Shown in pieces: positions 1-6,069 of a stretch of DNA of 14,451 bases (positions are counted from its first letter, which is position 1; each line of letters begins with the position of its first letter). The notes under the pieces were generated by a model that ran no database searches, was not told the DNA's origin, and was given only the letters and a program-made list of their open reading frames with translations. The DNA comes from Promethearchaeota archaeon. GTDB taxonomy: Archaea > Asgardarchaeota > Lokiarchaeia > Sigynarchaeales > SOKP01. The DNA lies in NCBI GenBank assembly GCA_030605085.1, contig JAUWBH010000158.1:1-14451 (forward strand), in the 5' to 3' direction. Made by a program: the position numbers and the translations under genes.

Positions 1-689
1 TTAGGAATAATATATTCTCCAGTTTTATCATTTTTATATGAAAATGTTCTTGGTGTAATATTTTCAGGAACTTCTCGTTTTATAACTCTTTTTAAAATAT
101 CTTCTTTTGGCGGGATATTAACTACTTCGTGCAAGTGCCCTAAATAAGCATCTGACAAAATAAATACAGGACAGCGGTATGTTTCAGCATAATTAAAGGC
201 GGTAATGGTTAAATCGAAAAGTTCTTGACAGTTCATTGGTGCTATTGCTATAACTTCAAATTCACCATTTCCAGAGAAACGTACTAATCCTAAATCATTA
301 TGATGAGGTGAAGTGACTTCACCAGTTCCAGGACCACATCGTTGGACGTCGCAAAAAACAAAGGGAATTTCCAGATTTGCTGCCATTGAAATTGTTTCTA
401 CCATTAATGAAAGCCCTGGTCCGGAAGTAGCCGTCATCGCTTTTGCTCCTACCAATGAGGCACCCATAACAGAATTAATTGAAGCTAATTCATCTTCCAT
501 TTGCATGCAAACTCCACCAATTTCAGGAAGTCTTTTTGCAAGATGTTCAATAACTTCGGTACTTGGGGTAATTGGATAACCTCCGAAGAACTTCAATCCG
601 GCAGAAATTGCACCTTCTGCCATCGCTTCGTTTCCCATCATTAAGTGCTTACCTGGTGGTAAGAATCTTTTTCCATTTTTATTACTCAT
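1..689 (-). CDS. korA: 2-oxoacid:ferredoxin oxidoreductase alpha subunit (KorA-type), 3' part cut by window edge
   Basis: Reads from ATG at 689 off the left edge: 229 codons are visible of a family usually near 370-380 residues. The family oxidatively decarboxylates a 2-oxoacid (2-oxoglutarate in KorA) to an acyl-CoA and reduces ferredoxin; it is cytoplasmic. Seen: the N-terminal pyrimidine-binding domain with GGYPITPSTEV at residues 36-46, the MEDELASINSVMGAS segment at 64-78, TSGPGLSLM at 88-96 and PVFILSDAYLGH at 174-185. The usual 'GPSTGLPT' loop reads GPGTGEVTSP (119-128), a variant form. A GAGGTGA ribosome site at 695-701, 5 nt from ATG, fixes the start. The gene follows the ferredoxin subunit by 13 nt, matching korDA order; korB and korC would lie beyond position 1. 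The substrate (2-oxoglutarate or another 2-oxoacid) is not settled by sequence. Confidence 0.9.
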   Translation of the reverse strand, partial: MSNKNGKRFLPPGKHLMMGNEAMAEGAISAGLKFFGGYPITPSTEVIEHLAKRLPEIGGVCMQMEDELASINSVMGASLVGAKAMTATSGPGLSLMVETISMAANLEIPFVFCDVQRCGPGTGEVTSPHHNDLGLVRFSGNGEFEVIAIAPMNCQELFDLTITAFNYAETYRCPVFILSDAYLGHLHEVVNIPPKEDILKRVIKREVPENITPRTFSYKNDKTGEYIIP

Positions 690-702
690 ATTTTTCACCT
701 CG

Positions 703-975
703 TTAAGTCTTAGCTTTCTCAGCTGAATTTTGTCCTTCTTCTAAAACATATATGCACCAATCAGGGCAACATAATTCACATCTCCGGCACTCAGTACAAT
801 ACTTATCCTTTCCTTCCTTAACTCTTGGTATATAAGCCACTCTCATGTTTAATTCGTCGCCTATTTCGAGAATTCCAGTTGGGCATACATTTACGCAAAT
901 TTCACATCCACCGCATCGACTTTTGTTTAAAAATAGCGAAAAATTCTTTTCTTTGTTTTCTATTAATTTTGGCAT
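703..975 (-). CDS. korD: 2[4Fe-4S] ferredoxin subunit of 2-oxoacid:ferredoxin oxidoreductase (KorD-type)
   Basis: A 90-residue protein with two full CX2CX2CX3C cluster motifs: C21/C24/C27/C31 and C60/C63/C66/C70. The clusters are followed by a short acidic and lysine-rich tail. In this enzyme family the delta subunit passes electrons from the thiamine-diphosphate site to free ferredoxin. The gene sits 13 nt upstream of korA on the same strand. The ATG at 975 has no Shine-Dalgarno, but a TATA-like box lies about 26 bp upstream, so the mRNA is probably leaderless and this is the first gene of the operon. A free-standing ferredoxin is the alternative, but the tight linkage to korA argues against it. 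Confidence 0.88.
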   Translation of the reverse strand: MPKLIENKEKNFSLFLNKSRCGGCEICVNVCPTGILEIGDELNMRVAYIPRVKEGKDKYCTECRRCELCCPDWCIYVLEEGQNSAEKAKT

Positions 976-995
976 GAGATCTATTAATTTTGAAA

Positions 996-1005
996 TTTAT
1001 ATAAT
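996..1005 (-). promoter_or_regulatory. TATA box of the korDA operon
   Basis: On the minus strand the box reads ATTATATAAA, centred about 26 bp before the korD ATG. That spacing puts transcription start at or next to the start codon. No ribosome site lies between box and ATG, which agrees with a leaderless archaeal transcript. The surroundings are AT-rich, so the exact box is inferred. Confidence 0.5.
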
Positions 1006-1010
1006 TCATA

Positions 1011-1033
1011 TTTACTAATTGATTATTAGTAAA
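1011..1033. repeat. 9-bp inverted repeat upstream of the korDA promoter
   Basis: TTTACTAAT at 1011-1019 and ATTAGTAAA at 1025-1033 are perfect inverted arms around a 5-nt spacer. They lie just upstream of the TATA box (about -36 to -58 from the ATG). A second overlapping pair, TAATTGATT (1016-1024) and AATCAATTA (1034-1042), uses part of the same bases. The place suits an operator or activator site, but in such AT-rich DNA chance palindromes are common. Confidence 0.35.
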
Positions 1034-1153
1034 AATCAATTAATTAAAATTAATGTTTTACGTATTATAAATTTCGATTTAATATAAATTAAGAATTTCC
1101 ATTAAAAATATAATTGAGGAATCAAAAACAAAAAGCTCATTAAATCTAACTGG

Positions 1154-1564
1154 TTAATCTAAATTCGTAGCAATCAATCCTTTAAAATGAGAATCAAATG
1201 TCGCTAAAAATGTACAGTTTAATCGTTCGCAATGAACTAATATGCAACAATCTGTGAAAGAAAGGCGTTTTTCAATGTATTTTTGAAAAAATTCCCAGGA
1301 TTTGTTAAAATCTTCATTTGTTAATCCTATTAACTTGATCCTTATACTATTTAATAAATATTCTCCTAAATTCTTAGCAAAATCAGCTCTTTTAATTCTT
1401 ATTAACGCCAGAGTCACAAGTTCATTAAAGACGAATGTTGATGTGTAAATTTTTCCAAATTCGTTTTTTAAAAATCGTTTCATCCAAGTTTGAGCTGTCG
1501 TGAAATTTTTATCGTCTTTATTTTTTAATGCTAAAATAAATCCCGTATCAAGAAATACACCCAT
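1154..1564 (-). CDS. vapC: VapC-type PIN-domain toxin (ribonuclease)
   Basis: A 136-residue PIN-domain protein. The acidic metal ligands expected of the family are all visible: D6 (FLDTGF), E48 (FNEL), D105 (SFTDCC) and D124 (TFDSHF). VapC toxins cleave RNA, often tRNA or rRNA, and are held inactive by VapB. The reading frame is open further upstream to 1600, but the ATG at 1564 is preferred: it begins 1 nt after the antitoxin stop codon and has a GGAGTGG ribosome site at 1571-1577, 6 nt away, inside vapB. Spacing implies translational coupling with vapB. RNA target unknown. Confidence 0.88.
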   Translation of the reverse strand: MGVFLDTGFILALKNKDDKNFTTAQTWMKRFLKNEFGKIYTSTFVFNELVTLALIRIKRADFAKNLGEYLLNSIRIKLIGLTNEDFNKSWEFFQKYIEKRLSFTDCCILVHCERLNCTFLATFDSHFKGLIATNLD

Positions 1565-1565
1565 C

Positions 1566-1841
1566 TCATTCCACTCCATTTTTTTCATATAAAAATTCAT
1601 CTACTCTTTCAGACAAGTCCGAAATTCCTAAACTGAAAGTATCTTCCAATCCTTTCCATGCTGGATCGTTCTCTAAAGAAACATTCTCATTTAAATCTTT
1701 AAAACCCTCTAATATTAATGCGTTTTCAATTAGTTTTCCAATTAATTCTTTCTTGCTAATTTTTTGCCCTTTTAACGTCAAGTGAGCTATTAATTCATCT
1801 AACAATTTAAGATGTTCTTTATCAATTCGAATCGTACTCAT
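1566..1841 (-). CDS. vapB: VapB-type antitoxin
   Basis: A 91-residue protein. The N-terminal part (STIRIDKEHLKLLDEL, then ISKKELIGKLIENAL at about 28-42) fits a ribbon-helix-helix DNA-binding fold. The acidic C-terminal half would wrap the toxin. The frame also allows a GTG at 1850, but that codon lies inside the ribosome site GGAAGGTGA (1847-1855), so ATG at 1841, 5 nt downstream, is the likely start. It overlaps no neighbour and ends 1 nt before vapC. A repeat-rich operator sits upstream, as expected for an autorepressed toxin-antitoxin operon. Confidence 0.85.
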   Translation of the reverse strand: MSTIRIDKEHLKLLDELIAHLTLKGQKISKKELIGKLIENALILEGFKDLNENVSLENDPAWKGLEDTFSLGISDLSERVDEFLYEKNGVE

Positions 1842-1872
1842 TTTTATCACCTTCCATGAAAAAATAAATTTG

Positions 1873-1901
1873 TATAAATGTATACATATATAAATGTATA
1901 C
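1873..1901 (-). promoter_or_regulatory. vapBC operator/promoter with 13-bp direct repeats
   Basis: TATAAATGTATAC occurs at 1873-1885 and again at 1889-1901, a 16-bp period. Each copy ends in the palindrome GTATAC, and 1880-1901 forms a 22-bp near-perfect inverted repeat. On the minus strand this DNA contains TATA-like sequence (ATTTATAC) 32-60 bp before the vapB ATG. A ribbon-helix-helix VapB bound here would block the TATA box. Repeats are seen directly; the binding role is inferred. Confidence 0.65.
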
Positions 1902-1922
1902 TACTCTAAATATAAAAAGATT

Positions 1923-2039
1923 TTGACTATTATTATAGTATTAGAGTATGAAGAGGATTACGCTGCAGAGGGTACCACGCTTGAAAAGTTGGGGATTTCA
2001 GGCAAGGCACCTGATGAGATTATTTCTTTGGGTACTTAG
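1923..2039 (+). pseudogene. Possible coding remnant of unknown family (C-terminal fragment)
   Basis: On the plus strand one frame reads EYEEDYAAEG, TTLEKLGISG, KAPDEIISLGT, then TAG at 2037-2039. Acidic content, helix-like periodicity and visibly higher G+C than the flanks make it protein-like. There is no ATG in frame; the only possible in-frame starts noticed are weak (TTG at 1923, GTA region after it), and no ribosome site is present. It is probably the tail of a gene lost during insertion of the adjacent vapBC locus. I do not recognise the family. Confidence 0.3.
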
Positions 2040-2044
2040 TAAAA

Positions 2045-2075
2045 TTTTCAAAAATGTTATTGTTGTTTTTGAAAA
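2045..2075. repeat. Inverted repeat with 10-bp arms
   Basis: TTTTCAAAAA at 2045-2054 and TTTTTGAAAA at 2066-2075 form a perfect stem with an 11-nt loop. It sits between the coding remnant and the dehydrogenase 3' end. It could act as a terminator for either strand; A/T-only stems are weak. Confidence 0.3.
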
Positions 2076-2093
2076 AAGATAATAAGAATTATT

Positions 2094-2114
2094 ATTTCAA
2101 CTGTTCGTTGAAAT
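2094..2114 (-). terminator. Candidate terminator hairpin after the dehydrogenase gene
   Basis: ATTTCAAC (2094-2101) and GTTGAAAT (2107-2114) are perfect 8-bp arms around a 5-nt loop, about 30 bp past the dehydrogenase stop codon. On the minus strand a T-rich stretch follows, which suits archaeal termination. Assigned from position and structure only. Confidence 0.4.
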
Positions 2115-2144
2115 TCTATAAAAACTTATAATTTCTTATAAAAT

Positions 2145-3326
2145 TCAAAAATTTTTGTATTCCTCTATTATTTTTTCAGCAACTTCATCGGTACTACCGT
2201 ACTTACCCTCTTTTCTATAGCTTGATGGTACGGCGTCTGCAGGTAGTGTTTCCCAATTCTTTTCTACATCAAGCCCCCCTGCTAGTGTATTTTCTAAAGC
2301 TTTCATTAATTTTTTCGATTCAGTTTCAAAACCTAAATAATCAAGCATCAATGTAGCAGAAACTATAGTCGCTGCAGGATTTGCGATTTTCTTACCTGCA
2401 ATGTCGGGAGCAGAACCGTGAGTTGGTTCAAAATATGGGATTCTCGGGCCATAAACACCCGAGCCCGCTACTCCAAGACCACCCACAATTTGAGCGGCTT
2501 CATCACTTAATATATCCCCCATCATATTGGGGATGACAATAGTATCATGATAATCAGGAAATCTTATTAGTCGTGCCGCAAAATCATCAACAATATAAGT
2601 TTCCACTGTTATTTCAGGGAATTCATTTTTAGCTACTTTGCTGATTCTTTTAATGAACATGCCATCTTGTTTTATAAAAATATTTGGCTTACATACAATT
2701 TCAAGTAAACCCTTTCCAATTCCCTCATTCTTACGTTTCATATACATTTCACATGCAGCACGGCCAACCCTATCTGTCGCATGAGGGGATACTACCCTCA
2801 GACCATATATTGCTTTATCAGTCCATCTCTCTATATCAGACTTATAGATAAGGCCCTTTTTAATCAACTTTGTTATTTTTCCTTCCTTTCCCACCGCTGC
2901 ATATGCTCCCTGTGTACATTCTCTTATAAAGGTATAATCTACATTTTCAACTAATTCTGGTTTGAGATTTGTGTCCATTCCTTTAAAATATTTAATAGGC
3001 CTGATATTCGCATAATTTCCGAGACCCCAACGTAAATATGCTATTACTTGAACAGCAGTTTCGTGGGTTGCTCCAAATAAAACAGCGTCACTATTATCTA
3101 CAGCTTCTCTTGACTCAGGGGGAAAGGCGTTTCCATGTGTCTTCATGGCACTTTCACCACAAGGCATGCTTTTTATTTCTAATCCATTAATTTTCATTCC
3201 TTCTAAAACAAAAACAGTTGCATTAACTACTGTTGGACCTATTCCGTCACCACCTAGAGCTGTGACAATTTTTTTCGGTTTATCTATATTAGGAATCTTT
3301 AGCACGCTTTTATATTCTTCTGTCAT
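2145..3326 (-). CDS. NAD-dependent isocitrate/isopropylmalate dehydrogenase family enzyme
   Basis: A 393-residue beta-decarboxylating dehydrogenase: it would oxidise a 2-hydroxy-3-carboxy acid and release CO2. Counting from ATG 3326, metal ligands D247, D271 and D275 and the base K213 (VCKPN) are in place, as are substrate-carboxylate arginines R99, R109 and R135. D308 in THGSAPDIAG is the residue type that selects NAD over NADP. The specificity helix before R99 (ETAVQVIAYLR) matches neither the Ser/Asn pattern of isocitrate enzymes nor the Glu/Leu-Leu pattern of isopropylmalate enzymes, and RECTQGAY replaces the usual RENTEGLY. So the substrate is open: isocitrate, homoisocitrate, isopropylmalate or a tartrate/malate-like acid. 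A GTG at 3335 is possible, but it lies within the weak AAGTGA ribosome site, so ATG 3326 is preferred. It is monocistronic, with no leu or TCA partner adjacent. Confidence 0.85.
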   Translation of the reverse strand: MTEEYKSVLKIPNIDKPKKIVTALGGDGIGPTVVNATVFVLEGMKINGLEIKSMPCGESAMKTHGNAFPPESREAVDNSDAVLFGATHETAVQVIAYLRWGLGNYANIRPIKYFKGMDTNLKPELVENVDYTFIRECTQGAYAAVGKEGKITKLIKKGLIYKSDIERWTDKAIYGLRVVSPHATDRVGRAACEMYMKRKNEGIGKGLLEIVCKPNIFIKQDGMFIKRISKVAKNEFPEITVETYIVDDFAARLIRFPDYHDTIVIPNMMGDILSDEAAQIVGGLGVAGSGVYGPRIPYFEPTHGSAPDIAGKKIANPAATIVSATLMLDYLGFETESKKLMKALENTLAGGLDVEKNWETLPADAVPSSYRKEGKYGSTDEVAEKIIEEYKNF

Positions 3327-3387
3327 TTTGGTCACTTAACAATTTAATTAAAACATATAGATGTTTAATAACTTGTTTTCTTTAGAA

Positions 3388-3396
3388 TTTATAAAA
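3388..3396 (-). promoter_or_regulatory. Likely TATA box of the dehydrogenase gene
   Basis: The minus strand reads TTTTATAAA about 62-70 bp before the ATG at 3326. Transcription would start near 3365, giving a leader of roughly 40 nt that contains the AAGTGA ribosome site. Other A/T-rich stretches nearby could serve equally. Confidence 0.35.
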
Positions 3397-3757
3397 GTTA
3401 TAGCGTTTTATCTTCAATATTAGTTTTTTAATATTAAAGTTTATTTTTCTCTAATTTGAAATTGATCATATTTATAAAAATTAGTAAGATTTTTTTATAT
3501 GTTTTTTGAATATTTTTAATCTCAAATTAAATAATAATCAATTTTATAGAAGCAATCTACAAAATATTGGACCTGTGAGTTACTCGATACCGCAAGAGTT
3601 ACTCTCAAATCTTAACCCGAAGGGCGCAATCCGTTCCTTTGCAAAATGTCATTCGTTGAAATCGAGGTCAGTTTATATAACGGAGATAAATGATCAAGTA
3701 AAAAGTCTATTTAATTTTCTCTCAAGATGTAATTTTTTATCTGTAAAGTTTCCAAGC
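3397..3757. other. Intergenic stretch with a less AT-rich island
   Basis: No convincing gene. The flanks are nearly pure A/T, but about 3570-3690 is visibly richer in G+C. This island holds GAGTTACTC twice, at 3577-3585 and 3596-3604 (10-nt gap). Each copy is itself almost palindromic, and CCCGAAGGGC follows at about 3617-3626. In AT-rich archaea such islands can be structured RNA, but no tRNA, C/D-box or other known RNA pattern is evident. A plus-strand open frame crosses it from a TTG near 3506 to 3778, but its composition is unconvincing and it runs into the end of the methyltransferase gene. A decayed gene is the other option. Confidence 0.35.
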
Positions 3758-4564
3758 TTAACGGTGTCCCCAAACTAGGGCCGTACCAAGTGAATCAATT
3801 TCTCCTGTTGTTAATATTAATCCTGAGTCAGCCTTATTAATGTATGATAATACATTTTCTAGATTATCTGCTGCGTTATGGACTTCTAATACCAATTGGT
3901 GAATCAAAGTCCAGTGTTCTGGATCTATGCCCATTAGAACTGGAAGTTCATCTCCTTCCACATCAATTTTAAGGAGATCTATGGGTGGCTCTCCTAGATC
4001 TTTTAGTACTTCCGAAAGGCGACGTAGCTTGATTTTAATTTTCTCAAAATAGAAAAATTTTTCTACCATTTCCGATGGGTAATTCTGTTCAACAAATTTA
4101 CGTACGAGGGCTTTTGTTTCTGGATGACGGGTAGAATTTCCGGTCAAGTTGGGGAAAAAATTGATTTCTGACTCTTCCTCAGTTCCATCTCCCAATCCGA
4201 ATTCATATAAATTAACTCCCTTCAGTTGGAATAGGTCTATATTCGCCCGGAATACTTCACAAGAAGCAGGGATAGGCTCAAAGGCATGAATAGTTAAATT
4301 AGTGAATCTTATTGCCAAAGCTACTGAAAAAAGACCCATATTTCCACCAACATCAAAAATAGTGTTTCCAGGAGAAACATTAACTCCCTGTTGTAAATAA
4401 CACATTTCCTGGATTAATTCACGGTAGATCAACGCCGCTTCCTCAACTTCTGTATGTGCATAGAAACGGAATCCATCTGGAAATGACATTATTCTAAAAG
4501 GTTTATCTGGAATGTCGATTACTTCTGGCAATATGGCAGGAATTACATCATCTTTTTCTGACAT
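3758..4564 (-). CDS. FkbM-family S-adenosylmethionine-dependent methyltransferase
   Basis: A 268-residue class I methyltransferase. Seen: the SAM-binding loop TIFDVGGNMGLFS (about 68-80), the acidic end of strand 2 in HAFEPIP (E96), and the family hallmark DLLKIDVEGDE (196-206). FkbM enzymes O-methylate hydroxyls of sugars, lipids or secondary metabolites; no acceptor can be named here and no glycan genes adjoin it. An in-frame ATG at 4594 would add 10 residues, but the ATG at 4564 has an AAAGGAT ribosome site at 4572-4578. The TATA-like box at 4606-4617 would start transcription near 4585, leaving the upstream ATG outside the mRNA. There are no membrane segments, so it is probably cytoplasmic. 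Confidence 0.85.
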   Translation of the reverse strand: MSEKDDVIPAILPEVIDIPDKPFRIMSFPDGFRFYAHTEVEEAALIYRELIQEMCYLQQGVNVSPGNTIFDVGGNMGLFSVALAIRFTNLTIHAFEPIPASCEVFRANIDLFQLKGVNLYEFGLGDGTEEESEINFFPNLTGNSTRHPETKALVRKFVEQNYPSEMVEKFFYFEKIKIKLRRLSEVLKDLGEPPIDLLKIDVEGDELPVLMGIDPEHWTLIHQLVLEVHNAADNLENVLSYINKADSGLILTTGEIDSLGTALVWGHR

Positions 4565-4605
4565 AATAATTATCCTTTTCTGATTTTTATACATAATTTT
4601 GTCTA

Positions 4606-4617
4606 TTTAAATATAAA
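4606..4617 (-). promoter_or_regulatory. TATA box of the methyltransferase gene (divergent pair)
   Basis: The minus strand reads TTTATATTTAAA here, about 21 bp before the predicted transcription start near 4585 and 42-53 bp before the ATG at 4564. It lies back to back with a plus-strand TATA box at 4629-4637, so both promoters share one short control region. Confidence 0.45.
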
Positions 4618-4628
4618 CTATTTTAATG

Positions 4629-4637
4629 GATATATAA
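4629..4637 (+). promoter_or_regulatory. TATA box of the 34-codon small ORF
   Basis: GATATATAA lies 30-38 bp before the ATG at 4667. Transcription would begin near 4658-4660, leaving an almost leaderless message. No Shine-Dalgarno precedes that ATG, which agrees. Confidence 0.45.
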
Positions 4638-4666
4638 GTCTTTTGGTTACCTCTTTAGTTTTCAAG

Positions 4667-4771
4667 ATGTATCCACTTCACGGTAAATATTTGGCAGAAA
4701 TTAAAGCAAGGATGTATCAAATGCACGAAGAAAAGCGTGAGAAATTTAAAGCTTTAAAATTGGCAAGGTAG
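4667..4771 (+). CDS. Small basic protein of 34 residues, unknown function
   Basis: ATG at 4667 to TAG at 4769-4771. The product runs MYPLHGKYLAEIKARMYQ, MHEEKREKFKALKLAR. It is rich in Lys/Arg with regularly placed Leu, Met, Ala and Tyr, consistent with one amphipathic basic helix; there is no signal or membrane segment. Support for a real gene: codon use and composition look like protein, a TATA box at 4629-4637 has suitable spacing, and the ORF fits exactly between the divergent methyltransferase and the convergent peptidase (10 bp from its stop). Against: it is short and I recognise no homologue. It could be a nucleic-acid-binding or regulatory microprotein, or a relic. Confidence 0.45.
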   Translation: MYPLHGKYLAEIKARMYQMHEEKREKFKALKLAR

Positions 4772-4781
4772 ATTATAGAAA

Positions 4782-6059
4782 TTATTGTTCACACTCTTTA
4801 TCAACAATTTCAACAAATTTAAGTGCTATTCCAATCGAGTTTTTTAACATTATTTTGGAGATATTTTGCCATGTATCATGTACGGAGTGCCAATGTGGAG
4901 GTTTATTTATTTTTTCATCCCCTGATTCTGATTCTTGAACGCCTACCATAAAAGACGCTTTATAGCCACCTTTAATATACATACAAGCATCAGAAGATCC
5001 TAACGGAATCTTTTTTTTTCCATAAGGTACTGCATCTGGATTTTCTTTTCTATAAAGTTCCGCAGCTTTTTCCATACGCGTTATTACCTCAGGGCTATAT
5101 GTCGTCCTATGCATAAAATCCTTTTCGATAAAATATAATTTATTTCCTGCCCCTGCGTCATCAATTATAAAAGAATAACAATTTTCTAACAAGTCTCCAT
5201 GATTTTCAACAAAGTATTTTGCTCCTCTATCTCCTATTTCTTCGGATCCCATAGAAGCGATTATTATTTCAACATTTTTAGGTCGATATTTACTTAGGTG
5301 TTTGCTTATGACAGCTGTAACGGCTACACCAGATAAATTATCAGCAGCTCCTGGTACAACCGTATTACCCGTAAAACCTCGGAGAAGGTATAAAAAACAA
5401 GGATACAGAATTAACCATGGTATAAAATAGAAAAAATCAATAATCGTCCATTGAATTATTCCGAATCTATATAACTCAGTTATTGCATTGCCCATAAATA
5501 ATTGCACAATGAATTTTACTATTGAAAAAGCTAATGTGTAGAATAAATACATAAATCCTAAGATAAATATCTTTATTGGTGGTTTTCCTTCGCGTTCAGC
5601 GATTCTCATCTGTTTTGCAGAATCCATATGACCTTCAAATAATATCCGATATTTAACTTCTCCAGTGGGTTTTATAATTCCATAAACATTGCTCGAAATT
5701 CCCTTTTTAAAAAGAAATTTTATCCATCGCTTCATGAACATTAATTCAGAGAATAGTACAAATAATCCTAGAGAAATAAAAATAGCAGATAAAATTGGAA
5801 ACGGAAAAATAAGAGGTATAAAAACGAATGCAATACCCGCAAAAAAACCAGTTACCTTAAATATTCCTTGAGGATACAAATTGGGATTAGTTTGAAATTC
5901 TTCTAAATATATTTCGTCGCAATATTTAGAAAATTCTTCTTTAATCCATAAGTTTGCATTTTTTTCTGCTTCAGAACTAGAGTACCGCGGTCCAAATTTT
6001 TCACAAATATCTTTGATGAGATTATAAGCATAATCCGTATATGAGTCATTATTATTCAA
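4782..6059 (-). CDS. Membrane-inserted M28-family metallopeptidase
   Basis: A 425-residue zinc aminopeptidase-type protein. The M28 ligands are visible: H144 and D146 (EGHMDS), D240 (GAADNLSG), catalytic E273 with ligand E274 (GSEEIG), D300/D301 (IDDAG) and H391 or H394 (HWHSVHDTW). Two hydrophobic blocks are present: one before the catalytic domain (about 66-107) and one inserted between H144 and D240 (about 163-225). The second replaces a soluble loop, so the catalytic domain is likely tethered to the membrane by four or more helices. Start is TTG at 6059, supported by GAGGGAT at 6065-6071, 5 nt away; no in-frame ATG fits better. It lies 10 nt behind the flavoprotein gene, and the ribosome site overlaps that gene's stop codon, so they are co-translated. 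Substrate unknown. Confidence 0.85.
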   Translation of the reverse strand: MNNNDSYTDYAYNLIKDICEKFGPRYSSSEAEKNANLWIKEEFSKYCDEIYLEEFQTNPNLYPQGIFKVTGFFAGIAFVFIPLIFPFPILSAIFISLGLFVLFSELMFMKRWIKFLFKKGISSNVYGIIKPTGEVKYRILFEGHMDSAKQMRIAEREGKPPIKIFILGFMYLFYTLAFSIVKFIVQLFMGNAITELYRFGIIQWTIIDFFYFIPWLILYPCFLYLLRGFTGNTVVPGAADNLSGVAVTAVISKHLSKYRPKNVEIIIASMGSEEIGDRGAKYFVENHGDLLENCYSFIIDDAGAGNKLYFIEKDFMHRTTYSPEVITRMEKAAELYRKENPDAVPYGKKKIPLGSSDACMYIKGGYKASFMVGVQESESGDEKINKPPHWHSVHDTWQNISKIMLKNSIGIALKFVEIVDKECEQ

Positions 6060-6069
6060 TTTTTATCCC

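Noticed and set aside
313..579. Plus-strand open frame of 88 codons
   Set aside because: It is antisense to korA, whose motifs are unmistakable on the minus strand.
1948..2082. ATG-initiated 44-codon frame on the plus strand
   Set aside because: Composition is not protein-like compared with the alternative frame ending at 2039, and it runs through the A/T hairpin region.
3506..3778. Plus-strand open frame of 90 codons from a TTG
   Set aside because: No ribosome site, no recognisable domain, unconvincing composition, and it overlaps the methyltransferase 3' end; kept only as an intergenic island.
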